Source: Beroe ovata
Lineage: Eukaryota > Ctenophora > Nuda > Beroida > Beroidae
Direction of reading: 5' to 3'
Assembly: GCA_946803715.1 (NCBI GenBank)
Contig: CAMPET010000007.1
Coordinates: 203,000 to 246,648 of the forward strand
Length of the DNA: 43,649 nucleotides
The translations under genes were made by a program, and so were the position numbers. Within the stretch, counting starts at the first letter, position 1. Every line of letters begins with the position of its first letter. Of the stretch, positions 12,327-23,360 are shown in pieces. The notes beneath the pieces were generated by a model. The model had not been told where the DNA came from, did no database searches, and saw nothing but the letters and a program-made list of their open reading frames with translations.

Positions 12327-12446
12327 TTGTCAGATGTTACCTGACCTGTCTCTCGCGCGCCTTCATCGAAGGCCGAAACAGTTTCGGCCTTCGATGAAGG
12401 CGCGCGCGCCGCGCGCGAGAAACTGTGGTCAGATAAAATCTGACAA
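12327..12446. mobile_element. Nested inverted-repeat element X with 8-bp target duplication
   Basis: The ends TTGTCAGATGTTACCTGACC and GGTCAGATAAAATCTGACAA are inverted. It is flanked by GCGATGCC (12319-12326) and GCGATGTC (12447-12454). The centre is a perfect 26-bp stem with a 1-nt loop (12354-12379 with 12381-12406), which could extrude as a cruciform. Related ends occur at 21927 and 28651. Confidence 0.72.
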
Positions 12447-12454
12447 GCGATGTC

Positions 12455-12566
12455 TTGTAGGATTTCACCCTACCCTTGCTGGCGGGATTTTATCCCTGGC
12501 AAGGCCGCGGATTGAAAATCGCGCGTACCGACGCGGACGGCGCGGTAGGGCCGTAAAATCCTACAA
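12455..12566 (-). mobile_element. Nested element Y, copy 1 (112 bp), 8-bp target duplication
   Basis: Terminal inverted repeats are TTGTAGGATTTCACCC and its complement with one change. The flanks GCGATGTC (12447-12454) and GCGATGCC (12567-12574) differ at one base. It is inverted relative to copies 2 and 3. It shares its left flank with element X. Confidence 0.78.
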
Positions 12567-12628
12567 GCGATGCCAGACCGCTGTCTGAGAATAAGTTTGC
12601 GCCGCGCGCGACGAAATTCTCGACAGGG

Positions 12629-12730
12629 TTTGTAGGATTTTACCCGGCCCTACCGTCGGTGCGCGCGATTTTCAATCCGCCCTTGCCAGGGATGAAATCC
12701 CGCCAGCAAGGGTAGGGTGAAATCCTACAA
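12629..12730 (+). mobile_element. Nested element Y, copy 2, inside the right end of element Z
   Basis: 102 bp with ends TTTGTAGGATTTTACCC and GGGTGAAATCCTACAA. It is flanked by perfect 8-bp repeats CGACAGGG at 12621-12628 and 12731-12738. It splits the right inverted repeat of element Z, which shows it inserted later. Confidence 0.82.
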
Positions 12731-12857
12731 CGACAGGGTCTATCATCGATCGACAACTTGACAAATTAAAACTGCACAAAAAGTTAGCGGGCCAGGGTCA
12801 ATGGTCATATGTCACGCACTAGTTTTTATCTGACTTCTGTTTAACTCGCGCGCGCGG

Positions 12858-12955
12858 TTGTAGGATTTTACCCTACCGTCGGTGCACGCGATTTTCAATC
12901 CGCCCCCTTGCCAGGGATAAAATCCCGCCAGCAAGGGAAGGGTGAAATCCTACAA
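12858..12955 (+). mobile_element. Element Y, copy 3, just outside element Z
   Basis: 98 bp with ends TTGTAGGATTTTACCC and GGGTGAAATCCTACAA, flanked by CGCGCGCGG at 12849-12857 and 12956-12964. The interior (CCAGGGATAAAATCCCGCC) matches the other copies. No coding capacity. Confidence 0.78.
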
Positions 12956-12964
12956 CGCGCGCGG

Positions 12965-13508
12965 TGAATTTTCATGGCCAATAGGGCAATGGCCATGCCG
13001 CGCATCGCGGGAACATGAACAGTCAGATTAAGATTATCACGGTATTCACAGGATTACTGATTAGGTCAATAATTAGTAGCAGTGCACTAAGCTGAGCTGA
13101 AAAAAGCTTGTAGCAATAAGTAGAAAGTCAGAAAGACTAAAAATCATCGAGACCTTCACTTCACTGATTAAATCTATTTCTAAAAATTCAAACATCCTAA
13201 TCCTAAACAAAATGCATAGCTGATCAAGATGATAGAACATTAGAACAAGCCTTACACTCACAGTCACACACACACATACACACACAAACGCAAAAATACA
13301 GCTCATGTTTTTACATTATACAATGGAATTACTGAAGATAGTGTTACGGAATAACCTTCATCACTTGCACTCCGACACACGTCACGTGAAACTATAAAAA
13401 GGGCCGCAGCATGTAATTTACATGGTGACTATCATAAATTGAATCCTACGGGAAGATGCATCCTATAAAAACACATGATTGATGATATAATCATAATCAC
13501 ACACTTCA
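12965..13508. other. Non-coding interval between foldback elements and KMT5
   Basis: AT-rich sequence with a CACACATACACACAC stretch near 13265-13290. CACGTGAAACTATAAAAAGG at about 13383-13402 resembles an E-box next to a TATA box, but no plus-strand gene follows, so I do not call a promoter. Confidence 0.4.
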
Positions 13509-16500
13509 TCAGTACCGTTTCCTGAGAACTCGATCCGAAGGTGGGACCGAAACCCGTTTCAAATGACTATCAGAATTAGAGCATACACTAGCCGGACTGG
13601 GCGACGCACTCGACCTCAACTGTCGCTGATCACCCGGTGTCGCGCAGTTATCACGTGACACCCCTGCATTGCAGTTGAGCGGTGCGGGACTTGCGGTTTT
13701 CCTCTGGTCTATGAGTTGGAGCAAGCATGATCTAGATCGTTTCCCACGAGAATTAGGGTCAGAGACTCTTGGTGTCGATTTTCTACTAACTGTTGTAGTA
13801 GACCTCGTGCTTGAAAACCTAGTTTTTACTGGAGAAAAATTCCCCCGAGATTGAATGTTTTTCTGTGTTTTCGACAGTCTATGCTGTCGGATAATTGACG
13901 ATTTCGCAGGTTTGGTTGATTTATTGTCCACGGAATTCCTCTCTGTTTGCTCCGACTTCCTCCCTCGTTTTCGTGGCACAGCTGGCTTTTCCGAATCCAG
14001 GACACTTTCTGAATCTCCCTTCCTCACTTCCTCTTCTTCTTCTCGCGACGCTGTCCCAGACTTGGACGTAGATGATTTCGAGCCCGATGATTTAGAGTCC
14101 CAACTGCTACTTCTCAGCGATCGGCATTCTCGGTTCTTGTTGACAAGTTCGTCCTGAGAGCTGCCCTCTTGGTCCGATCGGGTCGGTTTGTTGAAAACAA
14201 TGACGTCATCTTGTATAACGGGTTTTGGAATGAGGTTGTAAATACTGTCTTCCTCGTCGTCTGTGATAATGGGGAAACATTTGAAAGAGTGTGCAGTAAT
14301 CCAAATTCATGTCAATTAACAGTCGTATCTATAGACAGTCTTATCAATAGACAGTCTTAATCTTATCAATAGACCGTCTTAACTAAACTCTTATGTATAA
14401 AAAGTTGGCACACGTTGTAACCTAAGAATGAGCAATGCAACAACGAATTCTTAGAGAAAACGCTGTCAAATACCTGTTTGATAGAGTGATAAATGAGAGT
14501 ATCTTCGAGGACGAGATATGCTTCGCTGATTTGTTGCCCGTAAACTGTAACTCCTACTCTCGCCCTTGATTTGGACTCCTGTTTCCTTAGGACCGGCCGA
14601 TGTAGCAAAGAGACCACGTCCTTCTCTGAATAGTAAAACCCAACATGTGGTTTAAAATCATGTGAAATATACATGCCTGTTCATTGCTTAATTGCATGAC
14701 ACATCAAAAATAATCCCTGTATATAATATAAACGCATGGATTTATCCAAAACCATCTTCCCAGAATCAGAAGTCAGAACACATAGACCATTTACCTCTCG
14801 CACGTTTTACAGCCACAGTGCTCGTTGTTTTCTCCGAAGAAAAAGTCTCCGTAGAAGACGAGCACCTCGTCACCCACATCCATGTCCCTGAGTACTTGGA
14901 CACACGCAACCTCCCGGGACATGAATACAAACTGTCAGGGAGAGGGGGGTTTATTGGAACTGAGGTCATTGGAGTTGAACATGAACACTAACTGTCAGGG
15001 GGAGGGAGGGGATATTGGANCTGAGGTCCATGGCGGAGATCAGGAAAACACAGTGTCCGGGGGAGGGGGGGGTATTGGAACTGAGGTCATGGGAGTTGAA
15101 CATGAATACAAACTGTCAGGGAGAGGGGGGTATTGGAACTGAGGTCATTGGAGTTGAAGATGAACTGCTCAGGGGCATGAGAACTGTTACGAGCATACTT
15201 TGCCCCCTTCTAATACAGCTCTAAGCACCTCACTATAACCTTATCGTTTGAATTAAGATCGTGGATGGATTGATATGAGGAATGGCAGTGCTAATGAACA
15301 CTGTATCAGTCTGTTGAACTCTAGGTATTCAAATCTGTGCTAATGCTGCTTACCTTGCAATTAGGTTTACAATCATGGTTGATGTACGCTGCTGGACCCA
15401 ACCAGAGCTGGGATATATTCTTTCTTGTGCTGTACATCACAGAGAAATCATTTACACCCGGCGTTATGAATCTGATGAGGAAAACTAGGGTTGGCATCTG
15501 GCCAGAAAGACTAGGGTTGGCATCTGGCCAGAAATGACTAATTTCAGAAGAAAACAGAGCTTCATATTGGTCTATATCCACTAACTTAGCCTCTTCTTCA
15601 GGACTCATTTCAGCGATGATACCACACAGCTTCGATATAAACTCTCCAGCACACCTTGAAATGAAGTTGTCATGAATGTCTCGACATAGTATATGATTCT
15701 AGAGACGAGGTCCAAAGCTCCGATAAAGATTTCAATTCCAGGTCCCATATGAACTGCAGCTGTTACCATTTCTTCGTGACGCGAATCTTGCACTCTTTCC
15801 TATCGTGTGTTGAGAATCGATGACACACACTTATCATGAAGCCACTTAACGGATGCTGGATGTGAATGTACCTTATCACCTGAGATATGATTGAATAAAA
15901 TCATTCCCCATCCTAGATCATTGCGTGTTCGGCGCTGCCTGATAGAGAAATCTAGCAATAAATGAACACCCGCTCGATTTGAAATATAAACTCTTCCTTT
16001 TCGTTTTGATTTCTTCAGCCGAAGTTATGCCTCATTTTTACTTCACGTCATGGCTCGGCACCAAATCCATGAATAACAATAAAAATCAATAAATACCGAT
16101 CACGTCCGCAGCGCGCGGCGCGCGCGCAAAGAACAATGAATGACCCAACCCGGATCACAAAATTCAAGTTCGCGCGTTACGTCAAGTTTGCTATTTCTTT
16201 CCCTTTTTTTCCTCGTTTTTCGTAGGTTTATTTTAATTTTCTTGAAATATTTTGGGCAAACCTTCTCATGTAAGGCATTTTAAAATGTAGTGATAAAAGT
16301 GCAAGAGATAGAAATATTAATGAACGAAAATTTAGCCTCTTTTACACAATTTCTACCTGCCACTAATCAAATCAGGAAGGTAAAGTCGATCATAACATTT
16401 AAACTCACGTGTTCCTTGAATATTTTGAATTGTTGCGGAGTCTTGACACTTGTGAAATATCTGAACCAATGTGGATGGCATTCCATCAGTCTGTTGAATG

Positions 16501-16902
16501 TCAGCTCAGCGTTCTGAGAAATTTCATCAATTTCATCGCTAGGTCTTGTTGAATATCGGCTTCTAGTATATGAAATCATGAGAAGTATGCTCATCAGAAA
16601 CTACTAACCTGTGACAAGCGATATTCACAGATAATCGGTTCTATGGTTGATTTCTTCGACCTCAGCGACCTGATCAGGCATACACACACTCATCATACAT
16701 ACTATTACATTACGTATCATATTCTCATTTCATCATCATTGCAATATGTGCTCAATTATTCCATAAATGGAGAGAGTACTTACCGCCATTGTCCGGCCAT
16801 TTTGTGTGTAGCAAATCCCAATATCGGGTCCACTACCAGTGCAGTAGCGTAGTCGTCAAAACATGCTAGTTGTTCGTAGTGTGGAATAGCGTTCACAACC
16901 AT
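13509..16902 (-). CDS. KMT5B: Histone H4K20 methyltransferase, SUV4-20/KMT5B-C family
   Basis: Eight exons with consistent phase give about 537 residues: 16784-16902, 16409-16562, 15767-15879, 15586-15654, 15354-15471, 14795-14931, 14474-14625, 13509-14260. The N-terminus [20 protein letters not shown] matches human [27 protein letters not shown] precedes the SET region (about 92-237). SET motifs are [29 protein letters not shown] (catalytic-core NHDC at about 183-186), [14 protein letters not shown] and the post-SET zinc cysteines CGCKTC. The tail of about 300 residues is Ser/Arg/Lys-rich, as in human. The enzyme makes H4K20me2/3 in chromatin. Invertebrates usually have one SUV4-20 gene, so the vertebrate B/C split may not apply. 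A frame-neutral 114-nt intron lies at 15472-15585. The start is the first ATG before the conserved N-terminal motif. It is divergent from the channel gene at 17408. Confidence 0.95.
14932..15170. repeat. Tandem repeat (unit about 60 bp) in a KMT5 intron, with a join N
   Basis: Four units around TATTGGAACTGAGGTCATTG and GAGTTGAACATGAA. N at 15020 lies inside the array, so the copy number is unreliable. The first unit abuts the acceptor of the SET exon at 14931. Confidence 0.8.
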
Positions 16903-17407
16903 GCTTAAGAGAGTGGTGTCAGTGTGAGTGGTGTCAGTGTGAGTGGTGTCAGTGTGAGTGGTGTCAGTATGAGTGGTGTCTTTGAGAGTGGTGTCAGTAT
17001 GAGTGGTGTCTTTGAGAGCTGTGTCAGTGTAAGTGGTGTCAGAGTGAGTGATGTCAGTGTAAAACTTGGGGAAGCTATCACGTTAGAAACCCGTATAGGA
17101 ATAATGATACACCCAACAATTGATCAGCATTACATTGTCTTATTGGAAAAGAATAAAGACAATAGAAGCAGGGAGACACCTCCAATTAAAATCTGGTGGA
17201 ATTTACCGCCTACTAAGCAGAATCTGACAGGTCAGATCTGCTTTCCTCACTCACTGGGACCTAAGAATCATTATTCTCTCTAGTTCAAATAGCCGGTTCA
17301 TATTTTGTTGACAAATTGATCTTTTCATCATCTCCGCCGTTTCTTATTTAATTGCCCGAAAGGAAAGACAGTTGATTGTAAAGTGCCGAAAAAAGGGGGG
17401 TAGTGCA
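16903..17407. promoter_or_regulatory. Divergent intergenic region with a 15-bp minisatellite
   Basis: This 505-bp gap separates the starts of KMT5 (-) and the channel (+), so promoters for both are expected here. About ten copies of AGTGTGAGTGGTGTC fill 16911-17055, ending nine bases from the KMT5 start codon. No TATA box is evident. Open frames over the array are repeat translations. Confidence 0.55.
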
Positions 17408-20400
17408 ATGAACTCGGATGTTTCGGATAGTGAAAATGCAGAAATTGAGGTTTGAAGTCTCATATTTTTCTTCTTTGTATCCATTTATCCTTATATGGTT
17501 TGATTGCAAATACTGTGCGAGAGAACAACTGAATATTTATACTGATTCTGGTAGCGACTCTACAACTGCGTCAATCCAACGTTATTCACCGTTCAAATGA
17601 CCTCAATCAGAGTAAGGGAAAACACACCAATCAACTGCACGGAGAAATCTAAATTTTACGAGCCTCAAAAAGAACGAAATTATCCCAGCTCTCGAGCCGA
17701 AAACAACAAACTGAGAGAAGGAGATAAGATTTGGTGGAAAGTAAGGGATAGTTCACATATCATAACGTAATCAGTCGAGGGGAGTGTGGGGGCTTTCCAA
17801 ATGTAGTGTAGTAACATTACGGAGAGGGAAGGCCGAAGGGCCAGGGTTTGCCCTTCGTAACGTTATACCTAAATACAAGTAATGAAAAAACAAGTGATGA
17901 AAAACCAAGTAACTGGTACTTTCCAAGACGTGTTTGCATGACACCACAGACATTTTCCTCTCTCTATCCGCCAGGATCAGCCACATTTCCAGTACAACTT
18001 CATGGACAAGAAACCTCCAAAGAGACGGTCTGGCAACCCCCTCAAACAGATTGCAAAAGTTCGGAGACTCCTCAACAAGATCAAGGATAGCACTGAGCAC
18101 ATCCACAACGAGCCAAGCTCCCTTGTTCTGGATCCTTCAATGTGAGAATGTTGTAACAATGTAACAACCATGGATTTGTAACAACCATGGATTTGTAACA
18201 ACCATGGATTTGTAACTACCATGGATTTGTAACAACCATGGATTTGTAACAAACATGGATTTGTAACAACGGGGTAACAACCATGGATTTGTAACAACGG
18301 GGTAAAAACCATGGATTGTAACCATGGATTTGTAACAACCATGTATTTTCTGACTCCCTTCTTGTGATTCTATAATTGATGGAATGCGATCTGCAGTACC
18401 TATTTTCCTGGTATTGTAAATCAGTTAACCCCCTTCCCTTCTCAGGTATGGGAACTCGGCATATGGAATCTTGTACTTCTTCCTAGAGATGTCCCAATAT
18501 GAAGGATATGAGAATACGGTGGATACTTCTCAACTTGACAGGTAAACGATTCTGTCATTTAGAGGCAATCTACTCTAAATATAAATCTCTAAAACCGAAA
18601 ATATTGAAAGGTCAATCAAACAACATCTGAAATTGGGGAAATTACTCTAGTTCTACCTATGTTGAATCCCCCGCATCCTCCCTCTCTCTCTCTACACACC
18701 TCCGTCAGTTTATTCGAGCGAGGTGCGGATATCCACGCGACTGACAAAGTAGGGCAGACCATCCTGCACGACTGTGCCCGGATACACACACTCGCCACAG
18801 CCCGATACTTTATCCGGTGTGGGGTAGATGTTAATAAGCAGGATGTATATGGGAGAACTGCCCTCCATGTGGCTGCCAAGAAGGACTACGAGGAAATGGT
18901 AGGGATAGTAATTGAATTGAATTATACATATTTTACAGGACAATTATCCAATATATGTGTTTTCTTCAGTTATAAAAGACATGCAAATCCATACCAGGTG
19001 GGATCACAGAATTATATAGAGTTCATCATATCCCCTGATCCTCGTTATTGTAGGCCATCAGTTTTATTGGCAGGGTATGGATTATGGAGTTTATGAATGT
19101 TCCATAGGAGCACTTTGGCATTGAATGTGTTAACAAATACCTATAGTGTTCGAACATCTGCTACTTTACACTCTGAATATATAATTCTGGTCGGTCTAAC
19201 ACTCCCATCTCAGGTGGAGCTGCTTATCGAGAACGGTGCTGAAACCGACCTCATAACGCACGGATCGTGTTTTAGCGCTCTACACTGGGCTGCAATGGGT
19301 AATGCAGCAGATGCAATACATGTGTTGGTCAAGTATGGCGCGAACAAGGAGCAGGTGGATTATAGGGGCAGAACCCCATTGCTCGTCGCTGCCGAGTATG
19401 ATAGGTGAGAAAAAGAGTTGGGAATACTCTTCCTAGAATATGTCCATCGAATGACAGTAGGTAACTTGTCAAGAATTGTAGCCTCCATGAATAACTCAAC
19501 TTATCAGCTATCATTTTCGCAGGAAGGCAGCCGCTCAAAAACTGATTGATCTAGGAGTGACGGCTCGGGTAGTTGACTACACGGGGCTCCACGCTCTTTC
19601 CCTCCTAATAGCAAAGATGCCCAAGTTGGCATCACAAGCACTCGACCAGTTCTTCTCCATTGACAAGAAATCACGGGAACTCAAAGTATGGATTAACTCC
19701 ATGGAACCTGACCTCCTCGTTCCAAAAGATGCCCGATATGGATTTAGTGTGCTGGATGAGGTCTCAAAGAGTGGTGACAGCGAGCTTGTCCAAAACCCCG
19801 CCATCAAGGCACTTATCTCCACAAAGTGGAAACAGTTTGGTCACCGTGCTGTTATAAAGGACATATCCCTCTATCTCATTTATTTGATATCATGGAGCAT
19901 TCTCATGATATTGACACCATTGACACCACCTGAAAACGAGGCAGAGTTCGCACAGTCACGGGGATCCCGGCGTCTCATCACGGAGACTGTCGCGTACATT
20001 CTCTACATTGGCTTTGTCCTGGACGAGGTAAGTGAGCTGAGGAACGGGGTAATTCAGCAGAGAAGATGGAAGAATATGCGGATGGGACAGGTTCAAAGCG
20101 ATCTTAAGATCATAAGACCGTTGTCTGAAATGGAGAAGCAGTTTCTGAACACTGAGATGGAAAATGCAAGGAAGGAAACGTCACAATATGGAAAAGATTC
20201 GTGGAATTATTTCGATTGGACTGTGTACATTCTGCAGCTGGTGGGTATCTGTTCGTACATTTACTGTGAGATTGCAAGTGTCAATATGGACTTTGAAAAT
20301 GAGGAAGTAAGAATCTCGTACTTCAAAATTTTCCGGATTAGATCACAATTGATGGCAGTTGCGATCCTTCTTTCCTGGTTCAAAGTTTTCAAGTATCTGC

Positions 20401-21550
20401 GGGTATTCAAGTCGATGGGACCGTTTGTGGTGATCATTACCCACAGTTTTGGGGATGTGGGGAAAATAGCAGTGGTTTATCTCCTGCTATACATTCCAAT
20501 GGTCTGCATATTCTACCAGGTTGGTGCACCGCCAAAACAATGATTTCAAAGTCTAAACGAAACTGAGCTGAATAAATTTTGATCTTATATATTACCAGAA
20601 TATATAGAAGTTGTATATACCACATGTATTATATGGTCATATGAAAGTATGTCAAAGACCCCCTACTGACCTCCTACTGACCCCTGCTGACAACGAATCT
20701 GTTTCAGTTCTATCAAGGCGTGGACGGGTATGAAGATGTAGGTAGCACAATGTTCACTGTTTTCCGGATGATTGTGGTGGATGACTACAACTACGAAAGT
20801 CTGGTTCAGACGAGCACTAGTCTCGTTGAAGAAGAGGTAGTGGATGAGGAGGAGGGAGTGAGAGTCGCAAGACGGCGTGGTGGCAGAATAAGCGGTAATT
20901 ATGTGGTCCCCCTTGAGTTCCGATTTATCACAGTTTATGACGTATTTCACGACACATAAGTGCATAAATCGGAAATTATGTCTTCCGAGTACATGAAATA
21001 AGATCCAACTAACAAATAACGAGTGAGTAGTAGTAGATTACTGTAGTAGAATTTCACTTTTCTACCAGGAGCTACGGGAAAATCTGAGCGACCAGACGTG
21101 ATAGTTGATCTATGGTGGACGAGATTCCTTGTAGCCTACTGGATCCTAGTTTCCAGTGTGATCCTACTGAACCTATTCATAGCTCTGATGTCTGATACGT
21201 TCCAACGTGTCTATGATAATGCTGTGGGTGTGGCAGCCTTGGAAAAAGCTGAAATAGTCTCAGAGCAGGAGGTGAAGCTGAATAAGAAATCCCGGGATCG
21301 ATATCTGAAGGATTTGGAAGATAACTACTCACCGTTGGTGGAATTTATGGAAAAAGATGAGGGTGAAACCATGAGTGAAGAAATAGCAAAGTTGGAAAAC
21401 GTCCAAGCGAGGATTGAGCGAGTTGAAAGATTGATTGTGACCTTAGACGAGGAGCAGCAGAAACGAGCAAAGGAAATGAGGGAAGAAAATGCTCGGTTAT
21501 TTGCGAATTTAGATGAGAAATTTGATGGACATCTGAGAAGTGGATATTGA
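17408..21550 (+). CDS. Ankyrin-repeat TRP-like cation channel
   Basis: Nine exons with matching phases give about 845 residues: 17408-17449, 17555-17740, 17975-18141, 18446-18541, 18709-18898, 19214-19404, 19523-20519, 20708-20894, 21069-21550. Residues about 165-320 form five or so ankyrin repeats (GRTALHVAAKKD, FSALHWAAMGN, GRTPLLVAAEYD). Six membrane spans follow: S1 near 403-424, S2 440-463, S3 518-545, S4 563-590, S5 598-622, S6 703-728 (VSSVILLNLFIALMSDTF). The pore loop is FTVFRMIVVDDYNYE. A highly charged linker lies between pore and S6, and a coiled coil (735-840) ends the protein. This is the TRPV/TRPA-type layout, a tetrameric plasma-membrane cation channel. I cannot place it in a subfamily, and S4 has few basic residues. 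The first two exons are least certain: an alternative ATG lies at 17598. Confidence 0.85.
18158..18345. repeat. 17-bp minisatellite in a channel-gene intron
   Basis: About ten copies of AACCATGGATTTGTAAC, each with an NcoI-like CCATGG, between exons 3 and 4 of the channel gene. Degenerate units contain a GGGGTAA insertion. Minus-strand frames over it are repeat translations. Confidence 0.85.
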
Positions 21551-21910
21551 TGCTTTTGAGTGGTCTTTGAGCGTAAGGAATTTGCAATGGCCGAATTTAC
21601 AATGATCTTAAAGCAGAGTCGTCCCATTAGCTGGCGGATTAAGAAGAGTAGTAGAAGTAGTAATCTAGGGAAAACATCACTTAATTCAACGTCGTTCATA
21701 GAACAAAGAAGTGTTTGATTCGCAAAATTTAGCGCTCGATTTGTGGTCCTCCATGAAAATTCGAAGCAATGCGCGGCGCGCATGAAGATTGCACTTGTTG
21801 CATATATATAGACGAGTGAAAAGCTTGACAGAGCAATTCCGTGCACGTCGATCCCGGCGTCTTGTGGCATGGGACTACATGTAAGAGTTCTGTCTACCCG
21901 CGCGGCGTCC

Positions 21911-22015
21911 GCGCCGCGCAATTTTGCCGGATGTTACCTGTCCACTAGCTGTTTCTTGCGCGCGCGGCGCGCGCAAGAAACAGTGGACAGATATAAACAT
22001 CCGGCGCCGCGCAAT
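21911..22015. mobile_element. GC-rich foldback element
   Basis: Direct repeats GCGCCGCGCAAT at 21911-21922 and 22004-22015 flank a long inverted repeat: CCGGATGTTACCTGTCCACT pairs with AGTGGACAGATATAAACATCCGG with small differences, and TGTTTCTTGCGCGCGC pairs with GCGCGCGCAAGAAACA. The outer ends resemble element X at 12327. It lies about 360 bp past the channel stop codon. Confidence 0.7.
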
Positions 22016-23194
22016 CGAGATTAATTCGCCCTGCAAGGCCAAGGCCGCCGCATGAGTGAGTAATGATCCTAAAAGTAAAAAAACGACATGGACATGATCG
22101 ACAGTTGCAGTTCGACTACGAGAACGAAGTGTCGAAGTACAAGGGGCATGCAATTATATTACATGGATAGTCACATGCACATTGCACAGTGTACACTGTA
22201 CTTTAGGATAAGAAATTGATACACATTCTGATTCATTTAGTGTAAATTGCAATTGCATCAAACTTCAATTAATCCAATACCCGTACCGCGGCAAATGATA
22301 ACATTCTCAGTAAAATCTCAATCCAAACAAACCGTCAAATCAGGATAAAACCAAGTTTTGGCCATGGTCAAATTCCAAATTATCAAGTATAGGGCCGATT
22401 CATAATGCGAGAGTATCTGCGTATATAAACTCAATGGAACTGGATATCGCAATCGAATTGTCACAGCTGCGTGATTACAAAAGTGTGGAAAAAGTTCAAA
22501 TCAATCACTCATTACCTCAGATCACTCTAACTTTTGCTGCGAACCCATCACACTTAACACTATTGTTAAGAAGTTACAATGTACAAATTGGTGTAAAAAG
22601 TCATGCACTTTGTTATCAATATCATGCAGTTGCCTTATCATGAATTACAGTCGCTACAATAATTTCACTCCCAAAGCCAAGTTCACGCCCTAGTTAACAG
22701 CTAAAATAGAGCCACCTTGAGGGCGAGGCGTAACGAATTGAAGGGAACCTGTACGAAATAACAAATATATACAAAATGAAATTATTAAGAAAAAAGAAGG
22801 AAAGAGTTTAGTTCCTTGCCAAACTGTGATGGTCATATAATAATTCCAAAAACCATCCGAGCCCCGACCCACATTGAAGAAAATATTGAATTTGGAGCAG
22901 ACGCACTAAAATTGTCAATCAAGGACTATTTGAGTTTTTGAATAACTGCGATCTCATTATCAAATACTGGAAGCAAATTGGATTTAAAAACTCAATGATT
23001 CGTTATGTCCTATGTATATCGCAAATCACAGTTCCTTTTATCATACTGCGGAAAATCAAGGAGGGAGGGCGGTTGCTATGGAGATGTTGCTATGCAGGTT
23101 GCTATGCGCGTTGCACGTAACTCCCCGGATAAAGTCCCTCTACTCCGTTGAGAACTCCCCGACACCAACCATTCTCGTCCTCCTCGTCCAACTG
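22016..23194. other. Non-coding interval with no supported gene
   Basis: AT-rich sequence. I looked here for PACSIN 3' exons (an SH3 domain with ALYDY-like and SFxxGD-like motifs) on the minus strand and saw none. Frames of 60-90 codons are not supported. Confidence 0.5.
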
Positions 23195-23360
23195 ACACGG
23201 TGATAGCACAGTAATAACACAGTAATAACACAGTAATCACATAATGATAACAGAGTGATAACACAGTTATAACACAGTAATGACACAGTAATAACACAGT
23301 AATCACACAATGATAGCACAGTAATAACACAGTAATGACACAATAATGACACAATGATAA
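23195..23360. repeat. Simple repeat of ATAACACAGTA units ending at the gap
   Basis: Tandem 11-bp units (ATAACACAGTA with variants) run directly into the N block, so the true array is probably longer. Confidence 0.85.

Larger units (their letters stand above)
12207..12751. mobile_element. Large GC-rich foldback element (outer element, 'Z')
   Basis: The left end GATCGATGATAGATCCTGTC, then GAGAATTTCG, is inverted on the right as CGAAATTCTCGACAGGG, interrupted by an insertion at 12629-12730, then TCTATCATCGATC. Inside the ends are inverted GC-rich blocks (GCGCGCGGCGCAAAC / GTTTGCGCCGCGCGCG). No transposase is encoded, so it would be a non-autonomous element. It has accumulated at least three nested insertions, listed separately. 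Confidence 0.75.

Noticed and set aside
12212-12588. Arg-rich frames in the GC-rich region
   Set aside because: They are translations of inverted-repeat transposon ends; compositional artefact.
13383-13402. E-box plus TATA-like sequence as a promoter
   Set aside because: No plus-strand gene follows, and the minus-strand KMT5 ends nearby at its 3' end.
14692-15142. Plus-strand Gly-rich frames
   Set aside because: Antisense to the KMT5 SET exon and then repeat translation through the intron array.
17771-18106. Minus-strand 111-codon frame
   Set aside because: Antisense to channel exon 3, whose frame and splice phases fit the gene.
18158-18345. Regular spaced repeats considered as a CRISPR-like array
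   Set aside because: Units are contiguous 17-bp tandem copies with no spacers, inside an intron of an animal gene.
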